A stretch of 64,000 nt of DNA from CBDFKU01 sp965248975 (GCA_965248975.1 CBDFKU010000015.1:162342-226341); one strand, 5' to 3'. Shown: positions 1 through 9,242, counted from the first letter of the stretch. Program-made: numbers and translations. Notes: generated by a model not told the origin, from the letters alone.

Positions 1-618
1 ATGATGGAACAGGCAGAGGGTGTTACAGGAGCCAGGTCCCCGTTGACGTTGGCTGACGCCGGCTATTGTGGAGGCGGGCACCTGGAGGCGAGTCACCGTA
101 AAGGTCAGCAAGTGGCAATGCCGGATATGGCCCGACCTCTGGACAACCCCTATCATAAGGACCGATTCACCTATGACGAGGATAACGACAGCTACATCTG
201 TCCTCAGGGAAAGAGATTGCGCTTCTCCAGTTCGTCGACAAACAAAGGAATGCCGGTCCGGGTATACCGACCAGTCTCTGTCTCCGCCTGCCGCAACTGC
301 CCCGCTTTTGGAGTCTGCACCAGGGACTACCAACGGGGACGCAAACTAGAAATCGGACCATACGACCGTGCACTGCGGGATCACAGAGAATGGATGTCTA
401 CCGAGGCAGCCAGGACGGCTTACAATCTGAGAAAGCAGTTGATCGAACCCGTCTTCGGAATCTTTAAGGAGCAACTGAGGGCACGGAGGTTCCTGTTGCG
501 TGGCCTTGCCAACGTGAAGGCCGAATGGACGGTGCTTGCTATCGCCTTCAACCTCCGCACCCTCTGGAAGGCGTGGAGACCCCGAGCCTCCCTCTCCACT
601 CAAGTATCCACGGCCTAG
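1..618 (+). CDS. IS1182-type transposase, C-terminal part
   Basis: The reading frame is open from base 1 to TAG at 616-618 and matches the last 205 residues of the complete transposase at 12941-14392. The part present carries the second acidic motif of the DDE catalytic domain (LADAGY) and the C-terminal block EPVFGIFKEQLRARRFLLRG, whose Glu is the likely third catalytic acid. A Cys cluster (CRNCPAFGVC) of the kind seen in this family lies between them. The ATG at base 1 is an internal Met, not the start; the gene continues leftwards out of the window. Whether this copy is intact cannot be judged. Confidence 0.92.
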   Translation: MMEQAEGVTGARSPLTLADAGYCGGGHLEASHRKGQQVAMPDMARPLDNPYHKDRFTYDEDNDSYICPQGKRLRFSSSSTNKGMPVRVYRPVSVSACRNCPAFGVCTRDYQRGRKLEIGPYDRALRDHREWMSTEAARTAYNLRKQLIEPVFGIFKEQLRARRFLLRGLANVKAEWTVLAIAFNLRTLWKAWRPRASLSTQVSTA

Positions 619-826
619 AGCCTCTCCCCACTCTCTGACAGCAACTGCTGTCACTACAGCAACCCTCACCCTTCAATCCAGCATTCCCCTAGCACTTCCC
701 AGCCAGGGTCGTAAAGCAAACCCTGGTCAAAGCGACATCTCCATCTCTTCGTTGATGTCACCTCGGAAACACACCTAACGACCTAACGCGGTTCTATTCA
801 CCACTTCCCACTTGTGGGACAGGCTC
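1..826 (+). mobile_element. IS1182-family insertion sequence, copy 1 (5' part outside window)
   Basis: Bases 1-826 match, as reverse complement, 12733-13558 of the complete copy further along; every stretch I compared was identical and there is no length difference. It holds the C-terminal half of the transposase and about 200 bp of 3' non-coding end. The end begins GAGCCTGTCCCACAAGT when read from 826 inward. The element runs directly into an alcohol dehydrogenase coding sequence at 827, so it is inserted in, or has deleted part of, that gene. The other end and its target flank lie left of the window. Confidence 0.93.
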
Positions 827-1698
827 GGGTGTCCTACGTGAAGCCGGGAGATAGGGTCATCACCTGCCTCTCGGTGTTCTGCGGGCACTGTGAAGCCTGC
901 CTGACCGGACGGCCAGTGCTCTGCACCCAGACCGACGTAGTCCGCGCCCAGGGAGAGACGCCCCGGCTGAGCCAGGGAGGAGAGTCCATCAATCAGTTCG
1001 CCCACGTCTCCTCCTTCGCCGAGCAGATGCTGGTACATGAGCATGCCGTTGTAAAGGTGGACGACGACGTGCCGCTGGACCGGCTAGCGCTGATCGGGTG
1101 CGGCGTCACCACCGGAATGGGCGCCGTGTTCAACACCGCCAGAGTAGAGCCCGGCTCCACCGTGGCGGTGATCGGCTGCGGCGGTGTGGGCCTGAATTGC
1201 GTCCAGGGGGCGGCCATAGCCGGAGCCCTCCGAGTCATCGCCATAGATACCGTCGAGACCAAGCTGGCAATGGCCCGGGAGTTCGGCGCCACCGACGTGG
1301 TGGACGCGTCCAGCGGTGAAGTGTGGAAAAGGGTGCGGGACATGACCGGCGGAGGCGTCGACTACTCCTTCGAGGCCATCGGCACCAAGGAAACGGCGGA
1401 AGAGTCCTTCCGCATGCTGGGTTGGGGCGGCACCGCCACCATAATCGGGATGATCCCTCAGGGCACCAAAATCGAGATCGAGGGTTCCTCGCTGTTGCGG
1501 GAGCGCAGGATCCAGGGGAGTAGCATGGGCTCCACCAGATTCCGTGTGGACATGCCCCGCTACGTGGAGTACTACCGGCAGGGCCGCCTCAAGCTGGACG
1601 AGTTGGTGTCCCAGAGGCTGAAGCTGGAGCAGATCAACGAGGCCTTCGAGGACATGAAGCGGGGCCACGTGGCCAGGAGCGTCGTCACCTTCGACTAG
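827..1698 (+). pseudogene. Zinc-dependent alcohol dehydrogenase (MDR family), 5' end removed by IS
   Basis: The remaining ~290 residues start in the middle of the GroES-like domain (VSYVKPGDRVI). They keep the structural-zinc lobe CGHCEACLTGRPVLC, the Rossmann motif GCGGVGLNC and the C-terminal substrate lobe. Family members are about 350-370 residues, so roughly 60-80 N-terminal residues are missing. These carry the catalytic-zinc ligands (Cys and the His-Glu pair), so the product cannot be a normal zinc alcohol dehydrogenase. The frame stays open back into the IS end, with a GTG at 814 but no ribosome-binding site. Family members oxidise alcohols or formaldehyde adducts with NAD(P). The missing part may lie beyond the IS, left of the window. 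Confidence 0.85.
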
Positions 1699-1710
1699 TG
1701 CCACCGTCGA

Positions 1711-1747
1711 ACCCTCAACCCCGGCCCCTCTCCCATGGGGAGAGAGG
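1711..1747. repeat. Dispersed palindromic repeat, copy A
   Basis: Hairpin-forming unit just after the dehydrogenase stop. It reads ACCCTCAACCCCGGC followed by CCTCTCCC-n4-GGGAGAG. Related units lie at 35701-35741 and 63256-63294. All three are intergenic and behave like REP-type dispersed repeats. Confidence 0.6.
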
Positions 1748-1838
1748 TTGCCTCCGGTCGGGACTGAGGTGAAAGATCACCCAAATTTCGTGCTCGTTAC
1801 GTGCGGTGTGAAACCCCCACTTGTGGTAAAATACTCCC

Positions 1839-2249
1839 ATGGAGGAGAACAACCCACTACACTGGGACAGGCATAAGGCTGCCTTCAATTTCCCGCTGCT
1901 GGCCGGTTTGGCGCTGGCGGTAATCAGTCTGCTGTCCGGCGGGGACAGCGCAATCTTATTCGTGATCATAGGACTGGCCCTGGCCGCCTACGGATGGTTC
2001 ACGCAGCCTTCCCAGTATGTGGTCTATGCCGACAGGCTGGTGGTGACCTACGGCAAGCCCCGAGTGCGCCACATCCCCTTTCAAGAAGTGGACCAGGTGG
2101 AGCTCCTGAAGATCGCCATCGGCGACAGGCTGCTGGTGCGCCTCAAGACGGGGAGGCGGATGTTCCTCCAGCCCCGGGACCTGAACGAGTTCCAACTCAG
2201 GTTCGCCGGTGCCTTGGACTCATACCGCGGACAGCACCAGGAAGAGTAG
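1839..2249 (+). CDS. Small membrane protein with bacterial PH-like domain
   Basis: 136 residues. Residues ~15-30 and ~38-55 form two hydrophobic segments separated by a short turn. The rest is a soluble beta-rich stretch (YVVYADRLVVTYGK...HIPFQEVDQVELLK) that looks like the bacterial PH-like domains found after two membrane helices. These domains are thought to act at the inner face of the membrane, but no specific role is known for this one. The start ATG at 1839 begins MEENNPLHWDRH; a TAAAAT -10-like hexamer lies about 12 bases upstream. It stands alone between the truncated dehydrogenase and convergent minus-strand genes. Confidence 0.6.
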   Translation: MEENNPLHWDRHKAAFNFPLLAGLALAVISLLSGGDSAILFVIIGLALAAYGWFTQPSQYVVYADRLVVTYGKPRVRHIPFQEVDQVELLKIAIGDRLLVRLKTGRRMFLQPRDLNEFQLRFAGALDSYRGQHQEE

Positions 2250-2285
2250 ACCCGCCGTTACCGGAAACTCGACCCAGGCCGGTTT

Positions 2286-2597
2286 CTACAACTGATTCCC
2301 GCAACTTCGACAGAACCTGCTCCCACCATCGTTTTCTCCCCCACAGCTGCTGCAGTACCGCACCGAGCCACTGGTCCCGAATTCATCGCCACCCCTCAAT
2401 GGGCGGTCCTCTCGTGACGTCATCCTCTCCTCTATCGGCCACCGGGAAAAGGCGAAGACGAACAGGATTACCAAGCCGACGACCGGGATGATCCACAGCA
2501 GTGCCACCCATGGAGCCCAACCGACCCTCCTGAAGATGCGCCACCAGGCAACTATCTGCACTATGGCGATGATGATATAGACGATTATGAAGGGCAC
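2286..2597 (-). CDS. Small membrane protein with C-terminal zinc ribbon
   Basis: 103 residues. Two membrane helices (residues ~3-20 and ~27-48) are followed by a charged linker. A C-terminal double-CxxC zinc ribbon (CSSCGG...FCRSCGNQL) ends the protein. The GTG start at 2597 shares one base with the TAG stop of the upstream gene, so the two are probably translationally coupled. Both carry zinc ribbons and membrane helices and may work together. The function is unknown; the arrangement resembles small prokaryotic proteins annotated only as zinc-ribbon domain proteins. Confidence 0.6.
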   Translation of the reverse strand: MPFIIVYIIIAIVQIVAWWRIFRRVGWAPWVALLWIIPVVGLVILFVFAFSRWPIEERMTSREDRPLRGGDEFGTSGSVRYCSSCGGENDGGSRFCRSCGNQL

Positions 2598-3574
2598 TAC
2601 GTCCCCTCCTCTTCACCAACCTCCCGGGCCATCGCTTCCAGTGTGTAGCCCTCTTTACGCACCCGCAGGTCGATGTAGACCACGGTGGCCCCGATGTAGC
2701 CTACCGGCGCTACGATGGCCCCTCCGACGGCGAAGAGAACGCTGCCGGCCTCCGCGTTGGCGGCTTGCGCGATGGACCCCGGTATGCTGGCCACCAACCC
2801 CAGGATTGCCAGGATGACAAAGTAGACCACCCCGATGCCGAACACCCTCCACCAGCTCCCCTTGACGAGGGCACGACTCCGAGCCAGCGGCTGGAGGGGA
2901 CCCCGCCTACCCTCGAACACCACCGTCGGCACGTAGAAATACCAGGCCACCAGCAAATAAAAGAACAGAACGATTCCCACGACGATCACGCCCAGCACCA
3001 CCGAGACGGCCAGTGCAATCAACACTACGATAGCGCACCCTACGAGAGACATGGCCACGTTCACCGCACGACCATAGCACTCGCTCAAGCGAGCCTGCTT
3101 CCCCAGGTAATGGAAGGCCACAGCCACCGCCGCCGCGCCCGCCGCGATTATATATACGACAATGCCGATGACCAGGAAGACCGTGTTGGCCGCAATCCCT
3201 GGAAGCAGACTCCCGATGAATACAGGCACCTGGCTTATTAGGGCGATTCGGAAAAAGAGCCCGAAGTTCCTTCCATAAATGTGGAAGGTCTCGTTCAGTA
3301 GCTCCCCCAGGTCCCTGGGCCGCAGGTCGCCGGCGGTTCGTTCGGGGAAGCCCTCGCGGCGGAGGTGTGGCGGCTGGGGCGGCGGAGACACTGGTCCATG
3401 GGTGGGCGTCCCGCACCTGATGCAGGCGGTGGCGTCGGCCGAGTTCTCACTGCCGCAGGCGGCGCAGTATATTACCGGTCCGGTACCCTCTTCTTCTGGC
3501 TGTAGAGGTACGCCGCAGCTCCCGCAATAGCTGGCCCCGGCCGGGTTCTCGGTTCCACAAGTTGGGCAGGTCAT
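2597..3574 (-). CDS. Zinc-ribbon multi-pass membrane protein
   Basis: 325 residues from the ATG at 3574, chosen because GAAAGGGG lies just upstream; the frame is open 32 codons further. Two zinc ribbons open the protein: CPTCGTENPAGASYCGSCG at residue ~3 and CAACGSENSADATACIRCG at ~38. A Pro-rich linker follows, then a block (RDLGELLNETFHIYGRNFGLFFRI) typical of multi-pass proteins annotated with a glycerophosphoryl-diester-phosphodiesterase membrane domain. About six hydrophobic helices complete it. No catalytic residues are seen. It is the first gene of a two-gene unit with the zinc-ribbon protein that follows. The molecular role is unknown. Confidence 0.65.
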   Translation of the reverse strand: MTCPTCGTENPAGASYCGSCGVPLQPEEEGTGPVIYCAACGSENSADATACIRCGTPTHGPVSPPPQPPHLRREGFPERTAGDLRPRDLGELLNETFHIYGRNFGLFFRIALISQVPVFIGSLLPGIAANTVFLVIGIVVYIIAAGAAAVAVAFHYLGKQARLSECYGRAVNVAMSLVGCAIVVLIALAVSVVLGVIVVGIVLFFYLLVAWYFYVPTVVFEGRRGPLQPLARSRALVKGSWWRVFGIGVVYFVILAILGLVASIPGSIAQAANAEAGSVLFAVGGAIVAPVGYIGATVVYIDLRVRKEGYTLEAMAREVGEEEGT

Positions 3575-3708
3575 TGTACGCCCCTTTCGGGAGTTAACCG
3601 GCGGCAGACCGGTATCTAGCCGGAGGCAGTCGGCCATTGCCAGCCCAAAGTTTACACTCGCCACCGACACCAGGCAACCAACTCCATCGCCATCCAGCCG
3701 TTGTAGGC

Positions 3709-3714
3709 TATAAT
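3709..3714 (+). promoter_or_regulatory. Possible -10 element of the Lon-like protease gene
   Basis: A perfect TATAAT lies 60 bases before the ATG. No good -35 hexamer stands 16-18 bases upstream, so the promoter is only suggested. The gene has a strong ribosome-binding site (GGGAGGTAGGTG) before its start. Confidence 0.35.
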
Positions 3715-3774
3715 GGATATTGGTGGATGGCCTGGATCAGGGATCCGCGCCAATCGCCGGGAGGTAGGTGAAAC

Positions 3775-6231
3775 ATGGACTCACTCACGAGGTACGAGGT
3801 TCCCTTCGAGAAGCTCTGTTGGACATGTAACACCACCGATCTCCCCTTCGAGTGTACTGACGAGCTTGCTCCTCCCCAAGGACTCATCGGGCAGAACCGG
3901 GCCGTCAGCGCCATCCAGTTTGGCCTGGACCTGGACAAGCCCGGATATAACCTCTTCGTCACCGGACTTACGGGGACCGGAAAGACGTCGGCCATCAAGA
4001 AGCACCTGCAGACCGTCATCGACGAACGCGAAGCCAGGGGAGTACAGCTCTCCGTGTATGACTGGTGCTACGTTCACAACTTTGCCGACCCTGATCGGCC
4101 CCAGATGCTGAAGCTGTCGATCGGCCAGGGGAAGCAGCTTCAGCGGGCGGCGGAGGAGTTGCTGAAGACCCTGAAGGAAGAAATACCCAAGCTCTTCTCC
4201 AGCGAAGAATACCTGGACCAACGCAAGCAGCTTGAGGAGGACGGCAGGACCGAGTACCAGACCCGGATCCAGGACCTCGAGCGGCAGGTACGGGGGGAGA
4301 GCTTCGGCCTCCAGATCTCCCCCACCGGCGTCAACCTCTTTCCGCTGACCGGCGACGGAGGCCCCTTCCAGCCCGAAGAGTTCATGCGGTTGGGCGAGGA
4401 AGAGCGAATGGCCATCGAGGAGAAGCGAAACCGATTGCTGCAGGTCGTCCAGGAAACCATGGAGCAGCTTCGCTCCATCGAGAGAAACACCCAGAGCAAG
4501 GTTAAGGAGCTGGACTTGGCTGTCGGGGCCAGGGGGCTTTCCGAGATATTCGGCCAACTCGCCCTTGAGGGCGACGGGCAGCCCGGGGTTGCCGGCTTCA
4601 TGGCGTCTCTGAAGGAGTACACTTTAAACAACATGAACCTGTTATCCAACGACGGAACCTCCGGGCCATCGATCTCCCCTCAGCTACCGACCCTCCCCAG
4701 CGCGACCCAGTCCAACCCGCTGCTGCCCTTCGAGATCACCGTCCTGGTGGACAACGCGGGAACCAGCACGGCCCCCATCATAATCGAGTCCAACCCTACC
4801 TGGGGCAACCTGTTCGGCCGGATCGAGCGGCGGGCGTTCATGGGAGCATACTTCAGCGACCACACCATGCTCAAGCCCGGCGCCGTCCACCAAGCCAACG
4901 GCGGATACCTGGTGCTCAACGTGCGCGACCTCCTGCAGAATCCCGGCGTATGGGAGGGGCTGAAACGGGCGATTCGGGACAAGGAGGCCCGACTGGAGGA
5001 TCCGGCGGCGCAGCTGGGCATCATCGCTCCCCAGGGCCTCAGGCCCCAGCCGCTGCCTTGGAGCGCCAAGGTGATCGTGACCGGCGACGAGAGCACCTAC
5101 CGGCTTCTTTCCACCTACGATCAGGAAGACTTCTGGGAGATGTTCAAGGTCAAGGCCGAGTTCGACTCTCAGATAGACCTGACCCCCGAGACCGTGGCCG
5201 ATTACTGCGCCTTCATCTGCGGCACCTGCCACACGGAAGGACTGCTGCACTGTGACCGCGGCGGGGTGGCCAGGGTCCTGGAGTACGGAGCAAGACTGGT
5301 CTCGGACCAGACCAAGCTGTCGACCCGATTCGGCCAGGTCAAGGACCTGCTGATCGAGTCGGACTATTGGGCTCGCAAGGCGTCCCACGAGCTCATAACC
5401 GGGGACGACGTGCGCCGAGCGCTGAACGAGAAGACCTATCGGCTGAACCTGGTCGAAGAGAAGCTCCGCATGCTAATAGCCGAGGGCACCCTGATGGTGG
5501 ACATGTCTGGAGAGGTCGTAGCCCAGGTGAACGGACTCGTGGTCTACGACCTGGGGGACTTCAGCTTCGGTCGGCCGGCCCGCATCACCGCCAGGACCTT
5601 CGCCGGAAGACGTGGTGTCGTCAACATCGAGCGGGAGGCCCAGCTCAGCGGGCCCATCCACGACAAGGGAGTCCTGATCCTGAGCGGGTACCTGGGGTGG
5701 AAGTTCGCCCAGGACACGCCACTGTCCCTCTCGGCCAGCCTGTCCTTCGAGCAGTCCTACGAGGGCGTCGAGGGGGACAGCGCCTCTCCCACAGAGCTCT
5801 ATGCCATACTGTCCAGCCTCTCGGGTCTGCCTATCAAGCAGAGCATCGCCATCACCGGCTCGGTGAACCAGAAGGGAGAGATTCAGCCCATCGGAGGAGT
5901 AAACCAGAAGGTGGAGGGCTTCTTCGAGATATGCCGATTGGTCGGGCTCACGGGAGAGCAAGGGGTCATCGTGCCCCACCAGAACGTCAGGAACCTGATG
6001 CTTCGCGACGAGGTCGTGGAGGCCATTGGGGAAGGCCGGTTTCACATCTACTCGGTAAAGAGCATCGACGAGGGGATAGAGATCCTCACGGGAGTGCCTG
6101 CCGGCGAGCGCCAAGCCGACGGCTCCTACCTTCCGGGGACGGTGAACCACCAGGTGGAAAACCGGCTAAAGGAGCTGGCCGGCTCCCTCAAGGGCTTCTA
6201 CGCCGAGATGCTGGGAGACAGGGCAGGCTAG
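3775..6231 (+). CDS. Lon-like ATP-dependent protease (S16 family, COG1067 type)
   Basis: 818 residues. This is an AAA+ protease of the Lon-related type that lacks the LAN substrate-binding domain of classical Lon. The Walker A motif GLTGTGKTS lies at residues 64-72. A long helical, coiled-coil-like insertion follows (about 125-245). A GGYLVLNVRDLL segment is the Walker B region, and the S16 protease domain is C-terminal. The catalytic dyad can be read: Ser671 in EGDSASPTEL and Lys712 in GGVNQKVEG, 41 residues apart as expected for S16. It probably degrades misfolded or regulatory proteins in the cytoplasm. The start is supported by GGGAGGTAGGTG 8-10 bases upstream. It is not in an obvious operon; the next gene is convergent. 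Confidence 0.92.
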   Translation: MDSLTRYEVPFEKLCWTCNTTDLPFECTDELAPPQGLIGQNRAVSAIQFGLDLDKPGYNLFVTGLTGTGKTSAIKKHLQTVIDEREARGVQLSVYDWCYVHNFADPDRPQMLKLSIGQGKQLQRAAEELLKTLKEEIPKLFSSEEYLDQRKQLEEDGRTEYQTRIQDLERQVRGESFGLQISPTGVNLFPLTGDGGPFQPEEFMRLGEEERMAIEEKRNRLLQVVQETMEQLRSIERNTQSKVKELDLAVGARGLSEIFGQLALEGDGQPGVAGFMASLKEYTLNNMNLLSNDGTSGPSISPQLPTLPSATQSNPLLPFEITVLVDNAGTSTAPIIIESNPTWGNLFGRIERRAFMGAYFSDHTMLKPGAVHQANGGYLVLNVRDLLQNPGVWEGLKRAIRDKEARLEDPAAQLGIIAPQGLRPQPLPWSAKVIVTGDESTYRLLSTYDQEDFWEMFKVKAEFDSQIDLTPETVADYCAFICGTCHTEGLLHCDRGGVARVLEYGARLVSDQTKLSTRFGQVKDLLIESDYWARKASHELITGDDVRRALNEKTYRLNLVEEKLRMLIAEGTLMVDMSGEVVAQVNGLVVYDLGDFSFGRPARITARTFAGRRGVVNIEREAQLSGPIHDKGVLILSGYLGWKFAQDTPLSLSASLSFEQSYEGVEGDSASPTELYAILSSLSGLPIKQSIAITGSVNQKGEIQPIGGVNQKVEGFFEICRLVGLTGEQGVIVPHQNVRNLMLRDEVVEAIGEGRFHIYSVKSIDEGIEILTGVPAGERQADGSYLPGTVNHQVENRLKELAGSLKGFYAEMLGDRAG

Positions 6232-6242
6232 CCAGTTAGGGA

Positions 6243-6950
6243 TTACCGATACCGGCGGCGCCGCAGTCCCGGATACTCCTTCATCTCCAGCAGCCACGTT
6301 ATCCGCTGTACCAGGGCCGCCACCTCTTCGAGGGCGAGTAGACTCATCAGCTCCTGGACCCTCCCATCGGGGTTGCCCAGCTTCTCCAGGAGGTTCGCCA
6401 TGTCGGTCTGCAGGTGATTGGCGATGGCAGCGCCGGCGCAGTCCCAGATCACGGTCCTCACCTTGATGACCGAGTGAAAGGTTAGGCCGTGGTCTATTCC
6501 CCATATCTTCCCATCGGAGTCCTCGATACAGTGGGAGGCCTTTCGGTCGGCGTTGTTGGCCACCAGGTCGAAGCAGGCCATGAGGGCCAGCCGGTCGCCG
6601 TTGGTCTCCCTCAGGCTGAAGTAGTTGACCCGAGGGTCGTGGTCTATGTAAAGCTGAAGCGAGCCGACGCCGTAGGGGCCGTCCCGCATGATGGTGAGTG
6701 GTACGAAGTCCCAGCCCAGGATCTGACTCAGTAGATATGCAGCGTACTCTCGCTTGTAAAGGGTACCTTCGGGGAAATCCCAAAGGGGTACCTCGCCGTC
6801 CCTGGGCTTATAGACCGCGCGGCATTCGTCAGTCCCGTCGGCGACGTTGACGATGAAGGTATAGTTCGAGCCGATAGGAGACAACTCGGCGGAGCTTATC
6901 TCCCCTCGTTGCAGCAGTTGGAGCGTGCTCTCCGGTGACCGCAATGGCAT
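6243..6950 (-). CDS. SCO1664-family protein (PI3/PI4-kinase-like fold)
   Basis: About 235 residues from the ATG at 6950 (MPLRSPESTLQLL). This start leaves a 20-base gap to the upstream gene; the open frame extends further but would overlap that gene completely. Recognisable blocks are GSNYTFIV, AVYKPRDGEVPLWDFPEGTL (nucleotide-binding Lys in a kinase-like N lobe), DLVANNADRKASH (catalytic-loop-like) and IWGIDHGLTFH (metal-binding Asp-like). The family is known mainly from actinobacteria, where it sits beside DUF3090 and a histidine phosphatase near mycothiol genes. Here the DUF3090 gene precedes it. Its enzymatic activity is not established. Confidence 0.8.
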   Translation of the reverse strand: MPLRSPESTLQLLQRGEISSAELSPIGSNYTFIVNVADGTDECRAVYKPRDGEVPLWDFPEGTLYKREYAAYLLSQILGWDFVPLTIMRDGPYGVGSLQLYIDHDPRVNYFSLRETNGDRLALMACFDLVANNADRKASHCIEDSDGKIWGIDHGLTFHSVIKVRTVIWDCAGAAIANHLQTDMANLLEKLGNPDGRVQELMSLLALEEVAALVQRITWLLEMKEYPGLRRRRYR

Positions 6951-6970
6951 TTTGAATCGGAGGCCGGGCC

Positions 6971-7492
6971 TCAGTCCTCCAGGAGCCCGTGACCGTTGGA
7001 GCGGGGGCACATATGTCCGTCGGGATTGATCGGCTGGGAGCACAGAGGACACCTGGGCCTCCCTGCGGCGCACACTTCCAGGGCCTCTTTGGACAGGTCC
7101 TCCCCCATGCTCAAGGGGAGCCAGAAACTCAGCGTGCCGGGACTGTCCTCGGGTTCTTCTACCTCGTGAGCCACGATCAGGAAACAGTTGCTCGCCTTGT
7201 CGTGTCCCAGAGCCAGCTTCCCGGCCTTGAAATCGACGTTGGTAATGGCTCCGCTCCACTCCGGCTCGGGACTTTGGCTCTGGACGGACTTTTCTCCATC
7301 GGACAGAGCGCCGACTATCTCCTGGATATAAAGACCCAGCTGATAGAGCTGCTCTTTTTCGAGCCACACCGATGCCGAGGCAGCCCCCGACTCCAATGCC
7401 AGCCGGAAAGTCCTCTGGCCCGGGTTGCCTATCGCCTCGGCGTTGGCACGGGCAACGGCACCAAACCTGTGTTTCGCAGGGCCCGCTTCCAT
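6971..7492 (-). CDS. DUF3090 family protein
   Basis: 173 residues. The protein has the DUF3090 pattern: an N-terminal beta-rich part (GQRTFRLALESG...VWLEKEQLYQLGLYIQEIV), a middle part with DKASNCFLIVAHEVE, and a C-terminal zinc-ribbon-like CPLCSQPINPDGHMCPRSNGH. Cys pairs and His in that tail probably bind metal. It lies 20 bases upstream of the SCO1664-family gene on the same strand, the arrangement also found in actinobacteria, so the two probably act in one process. GGAG precedes the ATG. The biochemical role is unknown. Confidence 0.82.
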   Translation of the reverse strand: MEAGPAKHRFGAVARANAEAIGNPGQRTFRLALESGAASASVWLEKEQLYQLGLYIQEIVGALSDGEKSVQSQSPEPEWSGAITNVDFKAGKLALGHDKASNCFLIVAHEVEEPEDSPGTLSFWLPLSMGEDLSKEALEVCAAGRPRCPLCSQPINPDGHMCPRSNGHGLLED

Positions 7493-7595
7493 AGCAACTC
7501 CATGATATTCTCTCTGGCCACTTTTTTACAAGGTTAGCTTCGGACCCTTCCCGACCGGTATGACACCGGCGTTACGAGCCTGCCCGGGCACGATG

Positions 7596-9242
7596 CTATC
7601 CGAAGGGCCTGCGATGAGACGCGGCCGTCTCCTGGCAGGTAATGAACTCCAGGAGGGCCGCCTTCCCATCCTCGGTAGCCTTACGGGCCCGGTTGATGGC
7701 GGGGCCTATCTCTGCCGGGTCCTCTACCCGCTCGGCGTATCCGCCCATTGCACGGGCCATGTCTGCGTAATTGCCACCGATGTCTCTGGTCCCGTAGAGC
7801 TCGTGAGATACGGGCATCATGCGAGTTTCTGCGGCCATACCTGAGTTGTTGGAAACCATTGCTACGATCGGCAGGTTACAGCGCACCGCCGTCTCGAAGT
7901 CCAGCCCCACCATTCCGAAGGCTGCGTCCCCCATCCAGTGGATGGCCAGCTTATCGGGGGCCGCCAGCTTGGCGCCGATGGTAAGGCCCAGGCCCGTGCC
8001 AAGGCCGTGGGACTTGCCCCATCCGATGTAGCTTCGTGGGCCGGCCGCCCGGTAGAAGGGCACCATCTGATCCCGGGGGCTGCCGGAGTCGTGGGTGACG
8101 ATGGCTTCGCCCGGATCTACGGTCCGCATCAGCTCCCAGATAACCCGGTAGGGTGTCATGGGCACCTCGTCGGAGGTGAGCTTGGGCATCCATTCTTTTA
8201 GCCACTCTTCCCTGGCTGCCGCCACCTGCGCTGCTGCGCCATCGCCGGCCGCGGCCTTCCCTCCTTGCCGATCCTTCACGGCCTCGATAAGCTGCCCCAG
8301 CACCACCTTGGCGTCCCCGATGAGGGGATGGTCGATGGTGTAGTCTTTGTTGATGTCGACCGGGTCGTTGGTGGCCTGGACCATCACCTTGCCCGGTGGC
8401 ACCGTCATTGTCATGCCGTGGCGGGTGAAACTGGTGCCGATGCCGAACACCACGTCGGCCTTTGGCAGGATGCTGACCACCGGTCCGGCAACGGTAGCCG
8501 CTCCGGTCCCCAGCGCCAGGGGATGGCTCTCTGGGAAGGAGCCCTTCCCGGCCAGGGTGGTCATCACCGGCGCCTGAAGCAGCTCCGCCAGCCGGACCAA
8601 CTCTTCGGTGGCCTCGGCGTACATGACCCCCTGTCCGGCGTGTATCACCGGCAAGCGGGCCTCCAGCAGCACCCGGGCCACCTCGTCGACGTCTCGCGGG
8701 TCGGCGGCGGCCCGGGTGACCGTTACCGGCCGGTACATCAGGGCCGACTCGTCCACCTCCGACGTTGCGATGTCCACCGGGATCTCCACCATCACCGGTC
8801 CGGGGCGGCCCATCTTCAGGTTGCTGAAGGCCCGTCGCATGATCTCCGAGAGCCGCTCTCCAGTGTTGACCTGCTCTACAGACTTGGTCACCGGCGCATA
8901 GACGGGGACCGACTGGAAGTGGGGCGGTATCCCAGCCCTCTCTCCGGGATGGCCCAGGGGAAGTATCAGCATCGGGACCGAGTCGGAGTAGGCCGTCGCC
9001 ACGCCGGCGAAGGCGTTCTCCGACCCCGGCCCGTACTGCATGGCGAAAACGCCGGGAGGCCGCCCGTTGGAGATGCGGCTGAAGCCGTCGGCGATCCCGA
9101 CGCCGACCCGCTCCTGGCGGCACACTACTGGCCGGATCCCGGCCTGGGCGGCGGCCTCGATCATGGTTGTGGTGGGGTAGCAGGGCATGTACTGCACCCC
9201 TTCGCGCTTCAGGATCTCGGCGATGGCGTCAACTACTTTCAT
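7596..9242 (-). CDS. ThDP-dependent enzyme, acetolactate synthase-like
   Basis: 548 residues with the three-domain layout of the pyruvate-oxidase/acetolactate-synthase superfamily. The catalytic Glu that activates ThDP is in CRQERVGVG at about residue 43. The central domain spans ~190-330. The C-terminal ThDP-binding motif is GDAAFGMVGLDFETAV followed about 20 residues later by NNSG. The start ATG is followed by MKVVDAIAEILKREGV, typical of the family. It is monocistronic, with no small regulatory subunit nearby, so true branched-chain acetolactate synthase is unlikely. An oxo-acid decarboxylase or a catabolic carboligase fits better. The substrate cannot be deduced. Confidence 0.85.
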   Translation of the reverse strand: MKVVDAIAEILKREGVQYMPCYPTTTMIEAAAQAGIRPVVCRQERVGVGIADGFSRISNGRPPGVFAMQYGPGSENAFAGVATAYSDSVPMLILPLGHPGERAGIPPHFQSVPVYAPVTKSVEQVNTGERLSEIMRRAFSNLKMGRPGPVMVEIPVDIATSEVDESALMYRPVTVTRAAADPRDVDEVARVLLEARLPVIHAGQGVMYAEATEELVRLAELLQAPVMTTLAGKGSFPESHPLALGTGAATVAGPVVSILPKADVVFGIGTSFTRHGMTMTVPPGKVMVQATNDPVDINKDYTIDHPLIGDAKVVLGQLIEAVKDRQGGKAAAGDGAAAQVAAAREEWLKEWMPKLTSDEVPMTPYRVIWELMRTVDPGEAIVTHDSGSPRDQMVPFYRAAGPRSYIGWGKSHGLGTGLGLTIGAKLAAPDKLAIHWMGDAAFGMVGLDFETAVRCNLPIVAMVSNNSGMAAETRMMPVSHELYGTRDIGGNYADMARAMGGYAERVEDPAEIGPAINRARKATEDGKAALLEFITCQETAASHRRPFG

